Assembly (NCBI GenBank): GCA_030803735.1
Contig: JAURUC010000001.1
Coordinates: 2,559,501 to 2,623,500, forward strand
Origin: Actinopolyspora lacussalsi
GTDB taxonomy: Bacteria; Actinomycetota; Actinomycetes; Mycobacteriales; Pseudonocardiaceae
DNA length: 64,000 nt
Reading direction: 5' to 3'
This document shows positions 19,434-28,343 of the stretch, in pieces. Every line of letters starts with the position of its first letter. Position 1 is the stretch's first letter. The translations under genes were made by a program, and so were the position numbers. A model generated the notes under the pieces. That model was not told where the DNA came from. It did no database searches and saw only the letters and a program-made list of their open reading frames with translations.

Positions 19434-19764
19434 GAGGAAGAACCTAACAATTCCGGTGAGCGCGACTCCGCTCGGTGTGGGCGGCGCAGCGTCGTCGGAC
19501 GAACACAGCAGCGACAGGAGACGCCGCTCACAGCCGGTTCGACGCCCGGGGATCCGAGGCGGGACCGTCCACGTCGCGATGTTCGACAAGGAAGCGACGA
19601 AAGAGGACAGTGGAAGAGGATCGACAAACGTCGTGTCCACGACCTCACGTAGGAACGATCTCGCCGAAAGTCGTCTCGACAGCGGTACAACGACTCCGGA
19701 ATGGACACACCGGGCCATCCCGCTGGGCTTCATGATCTACACATGTTGTGCCCAGGGTTTTCGG
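19434..19764. other. Intergenic stretch, no gene seen
   Basis: About 330 bp between the riboswitch promoter side and the tRNA 3' end. Short frames across it show no start site or family resemblance. The btu promoter must lie in its lower part (near 19440-19500). Confidence 0.4.
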
Positions 19765-19838
19765 TGCCCCCGGTCGGACTCGAACCGACACTACGACGAT
19801 TTTAAGTCGTCCGCCTCTGCCGATTGGGCTACGGGGGC
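19765..19838 (-). tRNA. tRNA with anticodon UAA (nominal Leu), short variable arm
   Basis: 74-nt cloverleaf: acceptor GCCCCCG/CGGGGGC, D-arm beginning GCCC and ending GGC, anticodon stem GACGA/TCGTC with loop CTTAAAA (anticodon TAA, codon UUA), five-base variable loop GTAGT, and T-arm GTCGG TTCGAGT CCGAC. CCA is not encoded. Leucine tRNAs normally have a long variable arm, which this one lacks, so charging identity is uncertain. Confidence 0.85.
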
Positions 19839-20089
19839 GCGTCCTCGGCTCGTCACCGACACGCCTTCGGTAACCGACCCACAGTGGGCCCCTTGTTAAG
19901 ACGTGCCAATGCTGCCGTTGGTTCCAGAAGAAACGAAACCGCCATCTGGAGCAAACCCGATCACAGCGTGTAAAAAACATCAACACTGACGCGCCACGCG
20001 CACCATCATAGCCACCCATACAGGTGACACTTTTCGGGTAATGCTTGTTAACAGGTCACAGAAAGTCAAGAGAGCGGGGGATCACACAC
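19839..20089. other. Intergenic region between the tRNA and ndh terminator
   Basis: About 250 bp with lower GC than its surroundings. It should hold the tRNA promoter (leftward). No coding sequence is supported. Confidence 0.4.
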
Positions 20090-20127
20090 AACGGGCCGTG
20101 CGCCGGTTTCCCGACGCACGGCCCGTT
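20090..20127 (-). terminator. Hairpin terminator after ndh
   Basis: Arms AACGGGCCGTGCG (20090-20102) and CGCACGGCCCGTT (20115-20127), perfectly complementary, 40 nt beyond the ndh stop. Confidence 0.75.
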
Positions 20128-20167
20128 GCCGATCGTGTGATCACCGACCGAGGAGCCCGGAACGGGC

Positions 20168-21490
20168 TCAACTGGAAGCCGCACGCTTGAAATCGGAACG
20201 GGGGTTCTGGATCTGGCCCATCGAGACGACCTCGCGACGGAACAGGAACGCCAGCGTCCAGTCGATGACGATCCGCGCCTTGCGGTTGAAGGTCGGCATC
20301 TTGCTCACGTGGTAGGTGCGGTGCATGAACCAGGCCACGAAGCCCTTGGCCTTGAAGCCGTAGACGTCGGCCACACCCTTGTAGAGCCCCAGCCCCGCGA
20401 CGGACCCCGCGTTGCGGTGGAAGTACGCCGCGGTCTTGCGGCCACGCAGCGAGGAGATGAGGTTCTTCGCCAGCTGGTTGGCCTGCCGAACGGCGTGCTG
20501 CGCCGAGGGGGCGCAGGTGGCGTTGGGGTCCTCCTCCGCCTTGGACAGGTCCGGCACGGCCGAGCAGTCGCCCGCGACCCAGACGTCGGGATGTCCCTCG
20601 ACGCGCAGGTGCGAGGTGGCCTTGATCCTGCCGCGCTCGTCCAGCGGGAGGTCGGTGTTCTTCAGCACCGGGTTGGCCTTCACCCCGGCGTTCCATACCA
20701 GGGTGTCGGTGTCGAACTCGGTACCGTCCGAGAGCACGGCGTGGCCGTTCTCCACCGACTTGAGGAAGGTGTTCAGGTAGACCTTGATGTCGCGTTCCTC
20801 GAGGGCCTTGACGGTGTAGACGCCCATCTTCTCGCTGACCTCGGGCATGATCCGCCCGGCGGCCTCGATCAGCGACCAGCTCATGTCGTCGCGTGAGATG
20901 GACTCGTAGTAGCGGGTGGCGTACCTGGCCATGTCCTCCAACTCGGCCAGCGCCTCGGTACCCGCGTACCCCCCACCGACGAAGGTGAAATTCAGCAGGC
21001 GCTTGCGCAGCTCCGGATCGGTGGTGTTGGCGGCGGCGTCCATCTTCGCGAGCACGTGGTTGCGCAGATAGATCGCTTCGCCCACGGTCTTGAGACCAAT
21101 ACCTTGTTCGGGCAGCCCCGGGATCGGCAGCAGGCGCGAGACGGACCCGAGTGCGACAACGAGCACGTCGTAGCCCAGGTCACTGGCGATGCCCTCGGCA
21201 TCTTCCACCGTGACCGATCGCTTCTCGTGGTTGACCTCCGTGACACGCGCGGTGAGAACGTGACACCGCTTCAACACTCGTCGCAACGGCGCTACCACGT
21301 GACGGGGCTCAACGTTGCCCGCCGCCGCTTCCGGGAGGAAGGGCTGGTAGGTCATATGCGGCTGAGGGTCGACGACCGTCACCGAAGCCTCACGGCGGCC
21401 GAGCTTGGACTGCAGGCGCAACGCGGTGTACATACCGACGTAGCCGCCGCCGAGGATGAGAATCCGGGTGGGATCGGATTTACCAGCCAT
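20168..21490 (-). CDS. ndh: Type II NADH dehydrogenase
   Basis: 440-residue non-proton-pumping NADH:quinone oxidoreductase acting on the cytoplasmic membrane face. FAD-binding ILILGGGYVGMYTAL near the N-terminus, NAD-binding FTFVGGGYAGTEALAELED in the middle, and VWVAGDCSAVPD for the FAD ribityl contact. The C-terminus (FVAWFMHRTYH, then IDWTLAFLF) gives the amphipathic membrane attachment. I start at ATG 21490; the frame is open upstream but without a ribosome binding site. Monocistronic, with a terminator following. Confidence 0.93.
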   Translation of the reverse strand: MAGKSDPTRILILGGGYVGMYTALRLQSKLGRREASVTVVDPQPHMTYQPFLPEAAAGNVEPRHVVAPLRRVLKRCHVLTARVTEVNHEKRSVTVEDAEGIASDLGYDVLVVALGSVSRLLPIPGLPEQGIGLKTVGEAIYLRNHVLAKMDAAANTTDPELRKRLLNFTFVGGGYAGTEALAELEDMARYATRYYESISRDDMSWSLIEAAGRIMPEVSEKMGVYTVKALEERDIKVYLNTFLKSVENGHAVLSDGTEFDTDTLVWNAGVKANPVLKNTDLPLDERGRIKATSHLRVEGHPDVWVAGDCSAVPDLSKAEEDPNATCAPSAQHAVRQANQLAKNLISSLRGRKTAAYFHRNAGSVAGLGLYKGVADVYGFKAKGFVAWFMHRTYHVSKMPTFNRKARIVIDWTLAFLFRREVVSMGQIQNPRSDFKRAASS

Positions 21491-22071
21491 GCCTCTATGG
21501 TCACACCAATACGCGATGGGCCGCCCCGGCGGCCCCCTCAAATGTGACACCGCTCGCGGGTGTTCCTGATCACAAAAACAGCCCGTGTGCGGGTGTGAAC
21601 GTTGCGTCCACCGAAATCACGGTACGCAATCGTTGTGTGCTCCGCTCGCGCACGATGCGCGCCCTCTGGAGAAAACCGGGATCACCGGGAGGGAACGAGC
21701 ACGAGCGGCGTGTTCGACGCTCGCCTACGACACCGCGAGCACCGAGTGAAAACGATCTCGAATCATCCCCGCCCACCATACCGGAGATTCGGATCCACGA
21801 GCACGGAACCACGGAATCGAGGTTCCCGTCACACGCTCCCCCATCGCACCGATCACGGGGCAGCGAGCGCAGCGCACCAATCGCGGGCGCAGCGATCACG
21901 GCGCGCCCACCCACTGAAACCAGGCGCGAAATCGACACCCCCACGGCACCGGAGCCGCCGAGCGCGGCACTTCACCGGGTCGCCAGGTCGTACACGGACC
22001 CGGCGATTTCGCGAGAAATCGACGCCGTTCCGAGATCGCCGCCTCGCAGGCACCGCCCCGGCCGGAAAACC
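21491..22071. other. Long intergenic region containing P copy 3
   Basis: About 580 bp with no supported gene. It contains one P repeat (core ATTTCGCGAGAAAT at 22006-22019, flank CGGCG...CGACGCC). The part near 21850-21910 repeats words such as GGCGCAGCGATCACGG-like strings. The ndh promoter lies at the low end. Confidence 0.5.
22000..22026. repeat. P palindromic repeat, copy 3
   Basis: Core ATTTCGCGAGAAAT at 22006-22019 with CGGCG before and CGACGCC after. It lies about 50 bp from the udg remnant. Confidence 0.8.
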
Positions 22072-22183
22072 TCACTCCCCCAGGCCTGCGGAGTCCTTGG
22101 CCTCGGTGAGCACCGCACGCAGCATCTCCGGCGTCAGCCTGCCGGTGAAGGTGTTCTGCCGGCTGAGTTCGGGCATCGGGCAG
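22072..22183 (-). pseudogene. Remnant of a second udg gene (3' end only)
   Basis: Read leftward, this encodes [20 protein letters not shown], continuing TEAKDSAGLGE and stop, closely matching the last 30 residues of the intact glycosylase at 22600 ([20 protein letters not shown]...). Nothing upstream of about 22183 matches. Together with the real udg 3' end it brackets the higBA remnant as a direct repeat. Confidence 0.85.
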
Positions 22184-22204
22184 CCATCAGGACTCGGCGT
22201 GGCG

Positions 22205-22504
22205 TCAGGCTCCCAACGGGTGGATCCGATCCAACGAATCGGCCAGGTTGTCCTTCTCCCGTTCGAGGTCGTAGCGAGACTGCAGGTTCAGCCAGAACCG
22301 CTCGGACGTCCCGAAAAACCGCGCCAGCCGTAGTGCGGTGTCAGCGGAGATCCCGCGCGCGCCGTGCACGATCTCGTTGATACGACGCGGCGGAACACCG
22401 ATCGCGACGGCCACTCGATATTGGGTGACGCCGAGCGGCTCCAAGTACTCCTCGGCCAGGACTTCCCCGGGATGAACCGGAGGCATGACGCACTCGTCGG
22501 ACAT
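22205..22504 (-). CDS. higA: HigA-type antitoxin (XRE family)
   Basis: 99 residues. N-terminal MPPVHPGEVLAEEYLEPLG and HTH segment VTQYRVAVAIGVPPRRINEI, followed by ISADTALRLARFFGTSERFW, are hallmarks of the HigA/GraA/VapI family. It follows the truncated higB frame by 12 nt, in the usual toxin-first order, with AGGGAG upstream of ATG 22504. Because the toxin is broken it is now an orphan antitoxin, possibly acting only as a repressor or protecting against related toxins. Confidence 0.88.
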   Translation of the reverse strand: MSDECVMPPVHPGEVLAEEYLEPLGVTQYRVAVAIGVPPRRINEIVHGARGISADTALRLARFFGTSERFWLNLQSRYDLEREKDNLADSLDRIHPLGA

Positions 22505-22516
22505 CCTCAGCTCCCT

Positions 22517-22604
22517 TCAGTGGTAGTCCACGATCTCGACGTTCTCGGGCCCGGCTGATGTCCACTCACGGCAAGCGTTATGCGCCAGGTGGTGCGGCCT
22601 CACG
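22517..22604 (-). pseudogene. higB: Truncated HigB-type toxin, C-terminal 28 codons
   Basis: The frame ends EWTSAGPENVEIVDYH and stop; W-x-x-AGPE-VEIVDYH is the conserved C-terminus of HigB/RelE-like toxins. Only 28 codons remain (a GTG at 22604-22602 overlaps the udg TGA), and the upstream RNase domain has been replaced by the udg gene. It is most likely nonfunctional. Confidence 0.8.
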
Positions 22605-23412
22605 CCAACCCCGCCGCTTCCTTGGCGCGTCCCAGCACGTCGCGCAGCATCTCCGGGGTGAGCCTTCCGGTGAAGGTGTTCTGCTGGCTGACGTGGTAGC
22701 AGCCCAGTAGCAGCAGCTCCCCTCCCGCCGTGTCGCGCAGCGTCGCACGGGCGCCGTGACCGAACCTCGGCTTCGGCCGGGGCACTTCCCAACCACCGGC
22801 CGCCAGCACCGGCAACAGGGCCTGCCAGCCGTAACCACCCAGCACCACGACGACTCGCAGGGTGGGTCGGAGCAGCTCGAACTCGCGTGCGAGCCAGGGC
22901 GAGCAGGTGTCGCGCTCCGCGGGGGTCGGCTTGTTCGCGGGAGGGGCGCACCGCACCGGCGCGGTGATCCGCGTACCGTACAGCCGCAGCCCGTCGTCGG
23001 CCGACTCGGAGCGCGGCGCCGAGGCCAGGCCCACGTCGAACAGCGCCCGGTAGAGCACCTCACCGGAGCGGTCCCCGGTGAACATGCGTCCCGTCCGATT
23101 CGCCCCGTGTGCGGCGGGTGCCAGTCCCACCAGCGCCAGCGAGGCGTCGGAGGGCCCGAACCCCGGTACGGGTCTGCCCCAGTACTCCTGCGTACGAAAG
23201 GCGGCGCGCTTCTCTTCGGCCACCCGTTCCCGCCAGCTCACCAGTCTGGGGCAGGCGCGACAACCGGTGACCGCCTCGTCCAGCTCGGCCAGCGTGCTCG
23301 CCTCGACCGTCGAGGTGGTCGGCTCGACCGGCCCCGGGACGGGTGCTCGGGAGTGTGTCTCGTTCACCACGGTCACAGTGGCACATCGCTCGAACACCCC
23401 TGCGCGGGCCAC
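22600..23412 (-). CDS. udgB: Uracil-DNA glycosylase, family 5 (UdgB-like)
   Basis: 270 residues from GTG 23412 with GGAGG 5 nt upstream. Removes uracil (and probably other deaminated bases) from DNA. Motif [20 protein letters not shown] and motif [16 protein letters not shown] are those of family 5; cysteines in CRACPRL, RCAPP and TCSPW probably ligate an iron-sulfur cluster. Only 35 bp separate it from the divergent S10 peptidase start. Its 3' end is duplicated at 22072. Confidence 0.92.
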   Translation of the reverse strand: MARAGVFERCATVTVVNETHSRAPVPGPVEPTTSTVEASTLAELDEAVTGCRACPRLVSWRERVAEEKRAAFRTQEYWGRPVPGFGPSDASLALVGLAPAAHGANRTGRMFTGDRSGEVLYRALFDVGLASAPRSESADDGLRLYGTRITAPVRCAPPANKPTPAERDTCSPWLAREFELLRPTLRVVVVLGGYGWQALLPVLAAGGWEVPRPKPRFGHGARATLRDTAGGELLLLGCYHVSQQNTFTGRLTPEMLRDVLGRAKEAAGLA

Positions 23413-23434
23413 CGAATCCTCCGATCGAGGCGAT

Positions 23435-23440
23435 TAGGCT
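23435..23440 (+). promoter_or_regulatory. -10 box of a leaderless promoter for the S10 peptidase
   Basis: TAGGCT lies 7 nt before ATG 23448, and no ribosome binding site precedes that ATG. In actinomycetes this geometry gives an mRNA that starts at the AUG. Confidence 0.6.
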
Positions 23441-23447
23441 ACGGCAC

Positions 23448-24926
23448 ATGACAGCCAGTGAGGAAACCGACAACACCGGCGAGTCGAACCGGCAGTCGAG
23501 CACGCCTTCGGCCGAACCGACCGACGACCTGGTCAGCACACATCACACGATCACGGCCAACGGCAAGCAACTCTCCTACACGGCCACGGCGGGCCGGTAC
23601 GTGCTGCGGGAGGAGAGCTACACCGACGGCAAGTTCGACGGGCACGTCGCCGGCGCCGAGGTGTTCGTGACCTCGTACGTGGCCGATTCGCCGGAGTCGT
23701 CCGACCGTCCGGTCACGTTCGCCTTCAACGGCGGTCCCGGAGCGGCCAGCGCGTTCCTGCACATGGGGCTGCTGGGGCCGCGCAAGGTGGTCTCCGGCGA
23801 CGCGGGCCAGCTCGCGGCCCCACCGTACGGGCTCACCGACAATCCGGAAACGCTGCTGGCACACAGCGACCTGGTGTTCATCGACCCGGTATCCACCGGT
23901 TTCTCCCGGGCGGTTCGCGGTGGCAAGGCGGGCGACTTCCACGGTTACCGGCGCGACATCGAGTCGGTGGCGGAGCTGATCCGGCTGTGGACCACGCGCA
24001 ACGGCCGCTGGCTGTCGCCCAAGTACCTGGCGGGCGAGTCCTACGGCACGCTGCGGGCCGCGTCACTGGCCGAACACCTGCAGAGCAAGCACGGGCTCTA
24101 CCCGAACGGGTTGCTGCTGATCTCGACGGTGCTGGACATGGGCACGATCCGCTTCACCGAGGGCAACGACCTGCCCTACAGTCTCTTCCTGCCGACCTAC
24201 GCGGCCATCGCGCACCACCACGGCAAGCACGGGGACCGGCCGCTGCGCGAGGTGCTGGACGAGGCCGAGGAGTTCGCGGCGCGGGATCACCCGTGGGCGC
24301 TGCGGCAGGGTGCCCGGCTGTCGGACGAGGACCGCGCCGAGGTGGTGCGGCGCACCGCCGAGTTGACCGGGCTGAGCCCGGACTACGTGGACCGGGTGAA
24401 TCTGCGGATCGAGCACCTGCGGTTCTTCACCGAGCTGTTGCGCGAGAAGCGGCTGACCGTCGGTCGCATGGACGGACGCTTCACCGGTTGGGAGCCCGAC
24501 GCGGGCGGCGAGCACCTCTCGGACGACCCGAGCGTCTCGGGGATCATCGGAGCCTACTCGGCCGGGGTCAACCACTACCTGCGGCAGGAGCTGGAGTACT
24601 CCAACGACCTGCCCTACGAGGTGCTGTCCCCACGGGTCCATCCGTGGTCCTACGAGGACTTCGAGGGGACGGCGGTGACCGCGACGGACAAACTGGCCAA
24701 GGCGATGCGCAGCAACCCGCACCTGCGGGTGCACGTGGGCTGCGGGCACACCGACGGGGCGACGCCGTACTTCGCGGCCGAGCACACCCTGGCACAGCTG
24801 GAGATCCCGCGGGAACTGCGCGACAACATCGAGGTCCGCTACTACCCCGCCGGGCACATGATGTACGTGCACGAGCCCTCGCGGATCAAGCAGTCCGCAG
24901 ATCTCGCCGAGTTCGTCTCCCGGTGA
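23448..24926 (+). CDS. S10 family serine carboxypeptidase-like protein
   Basis: 492 residues, alpha/beta hydrolase fold. Catalytic triad visible: S198 in AGESYGT, D436 in GCGHTDGATP and H470 in YPAGHMMYVH. The oxyanion segment FNGGPGAASAFLHMGLLGP is also typical of the family. No signal peptide is seen; the N-terminus is acidic and disordered, so a cytosolic peptidase is likely, perhaps trimming peptides brought in by the oligopeptide importer that follows. The start is chosen from the TAGGCT box 7 nt upstream. Confidence 0.9.
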   Translation: MTASEETDNTGESNRQSSTPSAEPTDDLVSTHHTITANGKQLSYTATAGRYVLREESYTDGKFDGHVAGAEVFVTSYVADSPESSDRPVTFAFNGGPGAASAFLHMGLLGPRKVVSGDAGQLAAPPYGLTDNPETLLAHSDLVFIDPVSTGFSRAVRGGKAGDFHGYRRDIESVAELIRLWTTRNGRWLSPKYLAGESYGTLRAASLAEHLQSKHGLYPNGLLLISTVLDMGTIRFTEGNDLPYSLFLPTYAAIAHHHGKHGDRPLREVLDEAEEFAARDHPWALRQGARLSDEDRAEVVRRTAELTGLSPDYVDRVNLRIEHLRFFTELLREKRLTVGRMDGRFTGWEPDAGGEHLSDDPSVSGIIGAYSAGVNHYLRQELEYSNDLPYEVLSPRVHPWSYEDFEGTAVTATDKLAKAMRSNPHLRVHVGCGHTDGATPYFAAEHTLAQLEIPRELRDNIEVRYYPAGHMMYVHEPSRIKQSADLAEFVSR

Positions 24927-24962
24927 AGCGGTTCGTCCGCTCGGTTTGCTCGGTCGGTCCAG

Positions 24963-25223
24963 TGGCGGAACCTCGCGCACGACTCTCGCTCCGGGGAGGC
25001 CCGACATCGGGTAGCGACCTACCCAACGTCGGGCCTTCCTCGCGAGAGTCGCACGAGAGAACCCGCGGCGGTGCCGATTGCGAGGGTGGTCGGAGTTCGG
25101 CCTGCGGGAGTGGTGGAAGCTCAGCCCTGCGTCGTAGCGGCGCCGCGATTTCGCGAGAAATTGACGCCGACCGGGACCGCACCGCCGCACCGGGGCGTCG
25201 ATTTCTCGCGAAATCGACGCCCC
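24963..25223. repeat. Composite H-P element, copy 2 (H3 + P4 + P5)
   Basis: Full H (24963-25075), a ~70-bp linker (GCGAGGGTGGTCGGAG ... GTCGTAGCGGC), P4 (core 25148-25161) and an inverted second P5 (core 25201-25214). H3 pairs GACTCTCGC with GCGAGAGTC and GGGTAG with CTACCC at its apex. Between convergent genes. Confidence 0.85.
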
Positions 25224-25265
25224 CACCACCGCGAAGAGATGCCCTTCGAGGAGGCAGCGTTCCCC

Positions 25266-26300
25266 TCAGGAAACGACGTGGTCGTTCCGTTCGGCGAAGT
25301 GACAGGCACTGGGGTGGCCGTCGGCCAGTTCGAGATCGATGCGGCCGCCGTCGCGCCGCACGGCCAGCTCGGGCTCCTGCTCGGCACAGATGTCCTGCGC
25401 CTTCCAGCACCTGGTGCGGAACCGGCAGCCGGACGGCGGGTTCGCCGGGCTGGGCACGTCGCCGGTCAGCCGGATGGCCTCCCTGCGGTCGCGCACCGAG
25501 GGATCGGGCACGGGCACCGAGGACAGCAACGCCTGGGTGTAGGGGTGCTGCGGGTGCTCGTAGATCTGGTCCTCGGTCCCGTTCTCGACCATCTTACCCA
25601 GGTACATCACGCCCACCCGGTCGGAGAGGTGCCGCACCACGCCGAGGTCGTGGGCGATGAAGATGTAGGACAGGCCGAACTCGGACTGCAGATCACTCAG
25701 CAGGTTCATCACCTGCGCCTGGATGGAGACGTCCAGTGCGGACACCGGCTCGTCGCAGACGATCACCTTGGGCTTGAGCGCCAGCGCACGGGCGATGCCG
25801 ATCCGCTGCCGCTGTCCACCGGAGAACTGGTGCGGATAGCGCCGCACGTGCTCCGGGTTGAGCCCGACGGTGTCGAGCAGCTCCTGCACCCGCCGCTGCC
25901 GGTCGCCCTTCGGCGCCACCTCGGGGTGGATCTCGAACGGCTCGCCGACGATGTCGCCCACCGTCTTGCGCGGGTTCAGCGAGGTGTAGGGGTCCTGCAG
26001 CACGATCTGCATGTCCCTGCGCAGCTGCCGAAGCTGGGACGCGCTCTTCTTGCCGAACATGTCCACACCCTCGAACAGCGCGCTGCCGCTGGTGGGCTGC
26101 TCCAGCCGCATCAGCACCTGGGCCAGTGTGGACTTGCCGCAGCCGGACTCGCCCACGATGCCCAGCGTCTCGCCCCGGTTGAGGTCGAAGGAGACGCCGT
26201 CCACCGCCCGCACGTGACCGATGGTCTTCTTGAACACGATCCCCTGCTGCACCGGGAAGTGCTTGACCAGGTCGCGAACTTGCAGAATCGGCTCACTCAC
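25266..26300 (-). CDS. oppF: Oligopeptide ABC transporter ATP-binding protein (OppF/DppF)
   Basis: 344 residues. Walker [13 protein letters not shown], signature [15 protein letters not shown], Walker [13 protein letters not shown] and H-switch IAHDLGVV, then the C-terminal oligo_HPY extension with [13 protein letters not shown]. The GTG start (26300) overlaps the oppD stop by 8 nt. Last gene of the leftward oppA-B-C-D-F run. Confidence 0.94.
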   Translation of the reverse strand: MSEPILQVRDLVKHFPVQQGIVFKKTIGHVRAVDGVSFDLNRGETLGIVGESGCGKSTLAQVLMRLEQPTSGSALFEGVDMFGKKSASQLRQLRRDMQIVLQDPYTSLNPRKTVGDIVGEPFEIHPEVAPKGDRQRRVQELLDTVGLNPEHVRRYPHQFSGGQRQRIGIARALALKPKVIVCDEPVSALDVSIQAQVMNLLSDLQSEFGLSYIFIAHDLGVVRHLSDRVGVMYLGKMVENGTEDQIYEHPQHPYTQALLSSVPVPDPSVRDRREAIRLTGDVPSPANPPSGCRFRTRCWKAQDICAEQEPELAVRRDGGRIDLELADGHPSACHFAERNDHVVS

Positions 26301-27312
26301 TGCTGATCAACTCCTCGGCGAAGTGGCAGGCGCTGTAGCGCCCGGGGCGGAGTTCGAGCAACTCCGGAACCTTCCGGCGGCACTCGTCCGTGGCGCGGTG
26401 ACAACGCGGGTGGAACGGGCAGCCCTCGGGGATGTTCGCGAGGTTGGGCGGGAGCCCCTTGATGCTGGCCAGCTGTTCGCCCTTCTGGTCCAGCCGGGGA
26501 ATGGACTCCATCAGCCCCTCGGTGTAGGGGTGCGCGGGGCGCTTGTACAGCGATTCCGCGTCGGACTCCTCCACCACCCGACCGGCGTACATCACCGCGA
26601 TGCGGTCGGCGACCTCGGCGACCACGCCGAGGTCGTGGGTGATCAGGATCAGTCCCATCCCGCGTTCGCGGCGCAGCTCGTCCAGCAGATCCATGATCTG
26701 GGCCTGCACCGTCACGTCCAGCGCCGTGGTCGGCTCGTCGGCGATGAGCAGGTCCGGGTCCAGCGCCAGCGACATCGCGATCATGGCGCGCTGCCGCATG
26801 CCGCCGGAGAACTGGTGCGGGAACTCCTTCACGCGCTGCTTGGCGTTGGGGATCTTGACCAGGTCCAGCATCTCGGCGGCCTTGGCCATCGCGTCCTTGC
26901 GCGACATCCCACGCCGGAAGCGGAACTGCTCGGCGATCTGGAATCCCACGGTGTAAACCGGGTTGAGCGCGGAGAGGGCGTCCTGGAAAATCATCGCCAT
27001 GTTCTCGCCCCGCAGGCCACGGCGACGGTCCTCCGTCGCGGAGAGGAGCTCCTCCCCGCGATAACGGATGGCTCCCTTGGTCACGAAGCCCGGCGGAGTG
27101 TCCAGAATGCCCATCACGGTCTGCGCCGTGACGCTCTTGCCGGAGCCCGATTCGCCGAGCACGGCGAGGGTCTCCCCCGCGTCGACGTGATACCCCACCC
27201 CGTTGAGCACGTTCGCCGTGGCCTCGCGGGTGCGGAACTCGACGTGCAGGTCTTCCACTTCGAGCAGACGCGACTCCGGCGAGCCGCCCGTGCTGTCGTC
27301 GGTAGCCGACAA
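26293..27312 (-). CDS. oppD: Oligopeptide ABC transporter ATP-binding protein (OppD/DppD)
   Basis: 339 residues from TTG 27312, 7 nt after AAGGAGG. Walker [13 protein letters not shown], signature [15 protein letters not shown], Walker [12 protein letters not shown], and the C-terminal cysteine-containing [15 protein letters not shown] of the oligo_HPY domain, which may bind an Fe-S cluster in related proteins. Starts 14 nt after oppC. Confidence 0.94.
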   Translation of the reverse strand: MSATDDSTGGSPESRLLEVEDLHVEFRTREATANVLNGVGYHVDAGETLAVLGESGSGKSVTAQTVMGILDTPPGFVTKGAIRYRGEELLSATEDRRRGLRGENMAMIFQDALSALNPVYTVGFQIAEQFRFRRGMSRKDAMAKAAEMLDLVKIPNAKQRVKEFPHQFSGGMRQRAMIAMSLALDPDLLIADEPTTALDVTVQAQIMDLLDELRRERGMGLILITHDLGVVAEVADRIAVMYAGRVVEESDAESLYKRPAHPYTEGLMESIPRLDQKGEQLASIKGLPPNLANIPEGCPFHPRCHRATDECRRKVPELLELRPGRYSACHFAEELISSE

Positions 27313-27326
27313 AGCGGCCCTCCTTA

Positions 27327-28343
27327 CTACCGTTGTTTCGGATCCAGCGCGTCGCGCACCGCGTCACCCAGCATCACGAACGCCAGAACCGTGATCACCA
27401 GGAAGCCCGCCGGGAATAGCAGCATGTGCGGCGTGCTGATGATGTACTGCTGCGAGTCGGAGATCATCATTCCCCAGGAGACGACCGGGTACTGCAGCCC
27501 GAGCCCCAGATAGGACAGCGTCGCCTCCAGCCCGACGAACTGGCCGAGCGCGATCGTGGCGTAGACCATCACCGGAGCCAGGCAGTTCGGCAGCACGTGC
27601 TTGAAGATGATCCGCGTGTGGCTGGCACCCAGCGCCTTGGCGGCGTTGACGTAGTCCTGCTGCTTGGCAGCGATCGCGGCCGAACGCATGATGCGCATCG
27701 AGATCGGCCAGGCCAGTGCCCCGATGGTGAGGATGACCTGCAGCATGATGCGTATCGTGCCGGGCGCTCCCTGGATACCGGCGTTGAACACCGACAGGAT
27801 GACGATGGCGCCGAGCACGAACGGCAACCCCAGGAAGATCTCGGCGAACCGCGCCAGGAAGCTGTCGGTCTTGCCTCCGAAGTAGCCCGCGAACAGCCCC
27901 ACCAGCGAACCGATGGCCACTGTGAGCAGCGTGGCGAGCACACCGACCACGATGGAGGCACGCGCGCCGTGGATCACCCTGGTGTAGATGTCGCGGCCGA
28001 TCGAGTCGTAGCCGAACGGGGCGTCGGCGGACGGTCCCTGGCGGGCCAGCGTGAGGTTCTGCGCGTTGGGATCGCCCGGCGCGAAGAATCCCGGAAAGAT
28101 CGAGATCGCGACCAGCAGCAGAATGATGACGCTGCCGATGATGAACAGCGGCTTGCGCCGCAGCTCGAGCCAGGCGTCGCCCCAGAGTCCCCGCTGCTTC
28201 TCCTGCTTGGGAGCCTGCTGCCGCGGTTCGGGGGCGCCGGACGACTCACCGCCGTTCTCCCCCTGCTTTCTCGCTTCGATCTCACCTTCGGCGTAAGCCC
28301 CGGCAGCGAGAATGTGCTGCTGGCCTTCCCCTGCGTTAGTCAT
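27327..28343 (-). CDS. oppC: Oligopeptide ABC transporter permease (OppC/DppC)
   Basis: 338 residues. A polar N-terminal tail of about 60 residues rich in Gln and Glu precedes the OppC N-terminal helix (LRRKPLFIIGSVIILLLVA). The BPD transport domain contains the EAA-like loop YVNAAKALGASHTRIIFKHVLP. ATG 28343 overlaps the oppB stop by 8 nt. Confidence 0.94.
   Translation of the reverse strand: MTNAGEGQQHILAAGAYAEGEIEARKQGENGGESSGAPEPRQQAPKQEKQRGLWGDAWLELRRKPLFIIGSVIILLLVAISIFPGFFAPGDPNAQNLTLARQGPSADAPFGYDSIGRDIYTRVIHGARASIVVGVLATLLTVAIGSLVGLFAGYFGGKTDSFLARFAEIFLGLPFVLGAIVILSVFNAGIQGAPGTIRIMLQVILTIGALAWPISMRIMRSAAIAAKQQDYVNAAKALGASHTRIIFKHVLPNCLAPVMVYATIALGQFVGLEATLSYLGLGLQYPVVSWGMMISDSQQYIISTPHMLLFPAGFLVITVLAFVMLGDAVRDALDPKQR

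Noticed and set aside
21544..22380. A 278-codon plus-strand frame upstream of the higA region
   Set aside because: It crosses a P repeat, the udg remnant and higA in antisense; composition is non-coding.
22205..22604. A complete higBA toxin-antitoxin system
   Set aside because: Only the last 28 codons of the toxin remain; the RNase part is absent.
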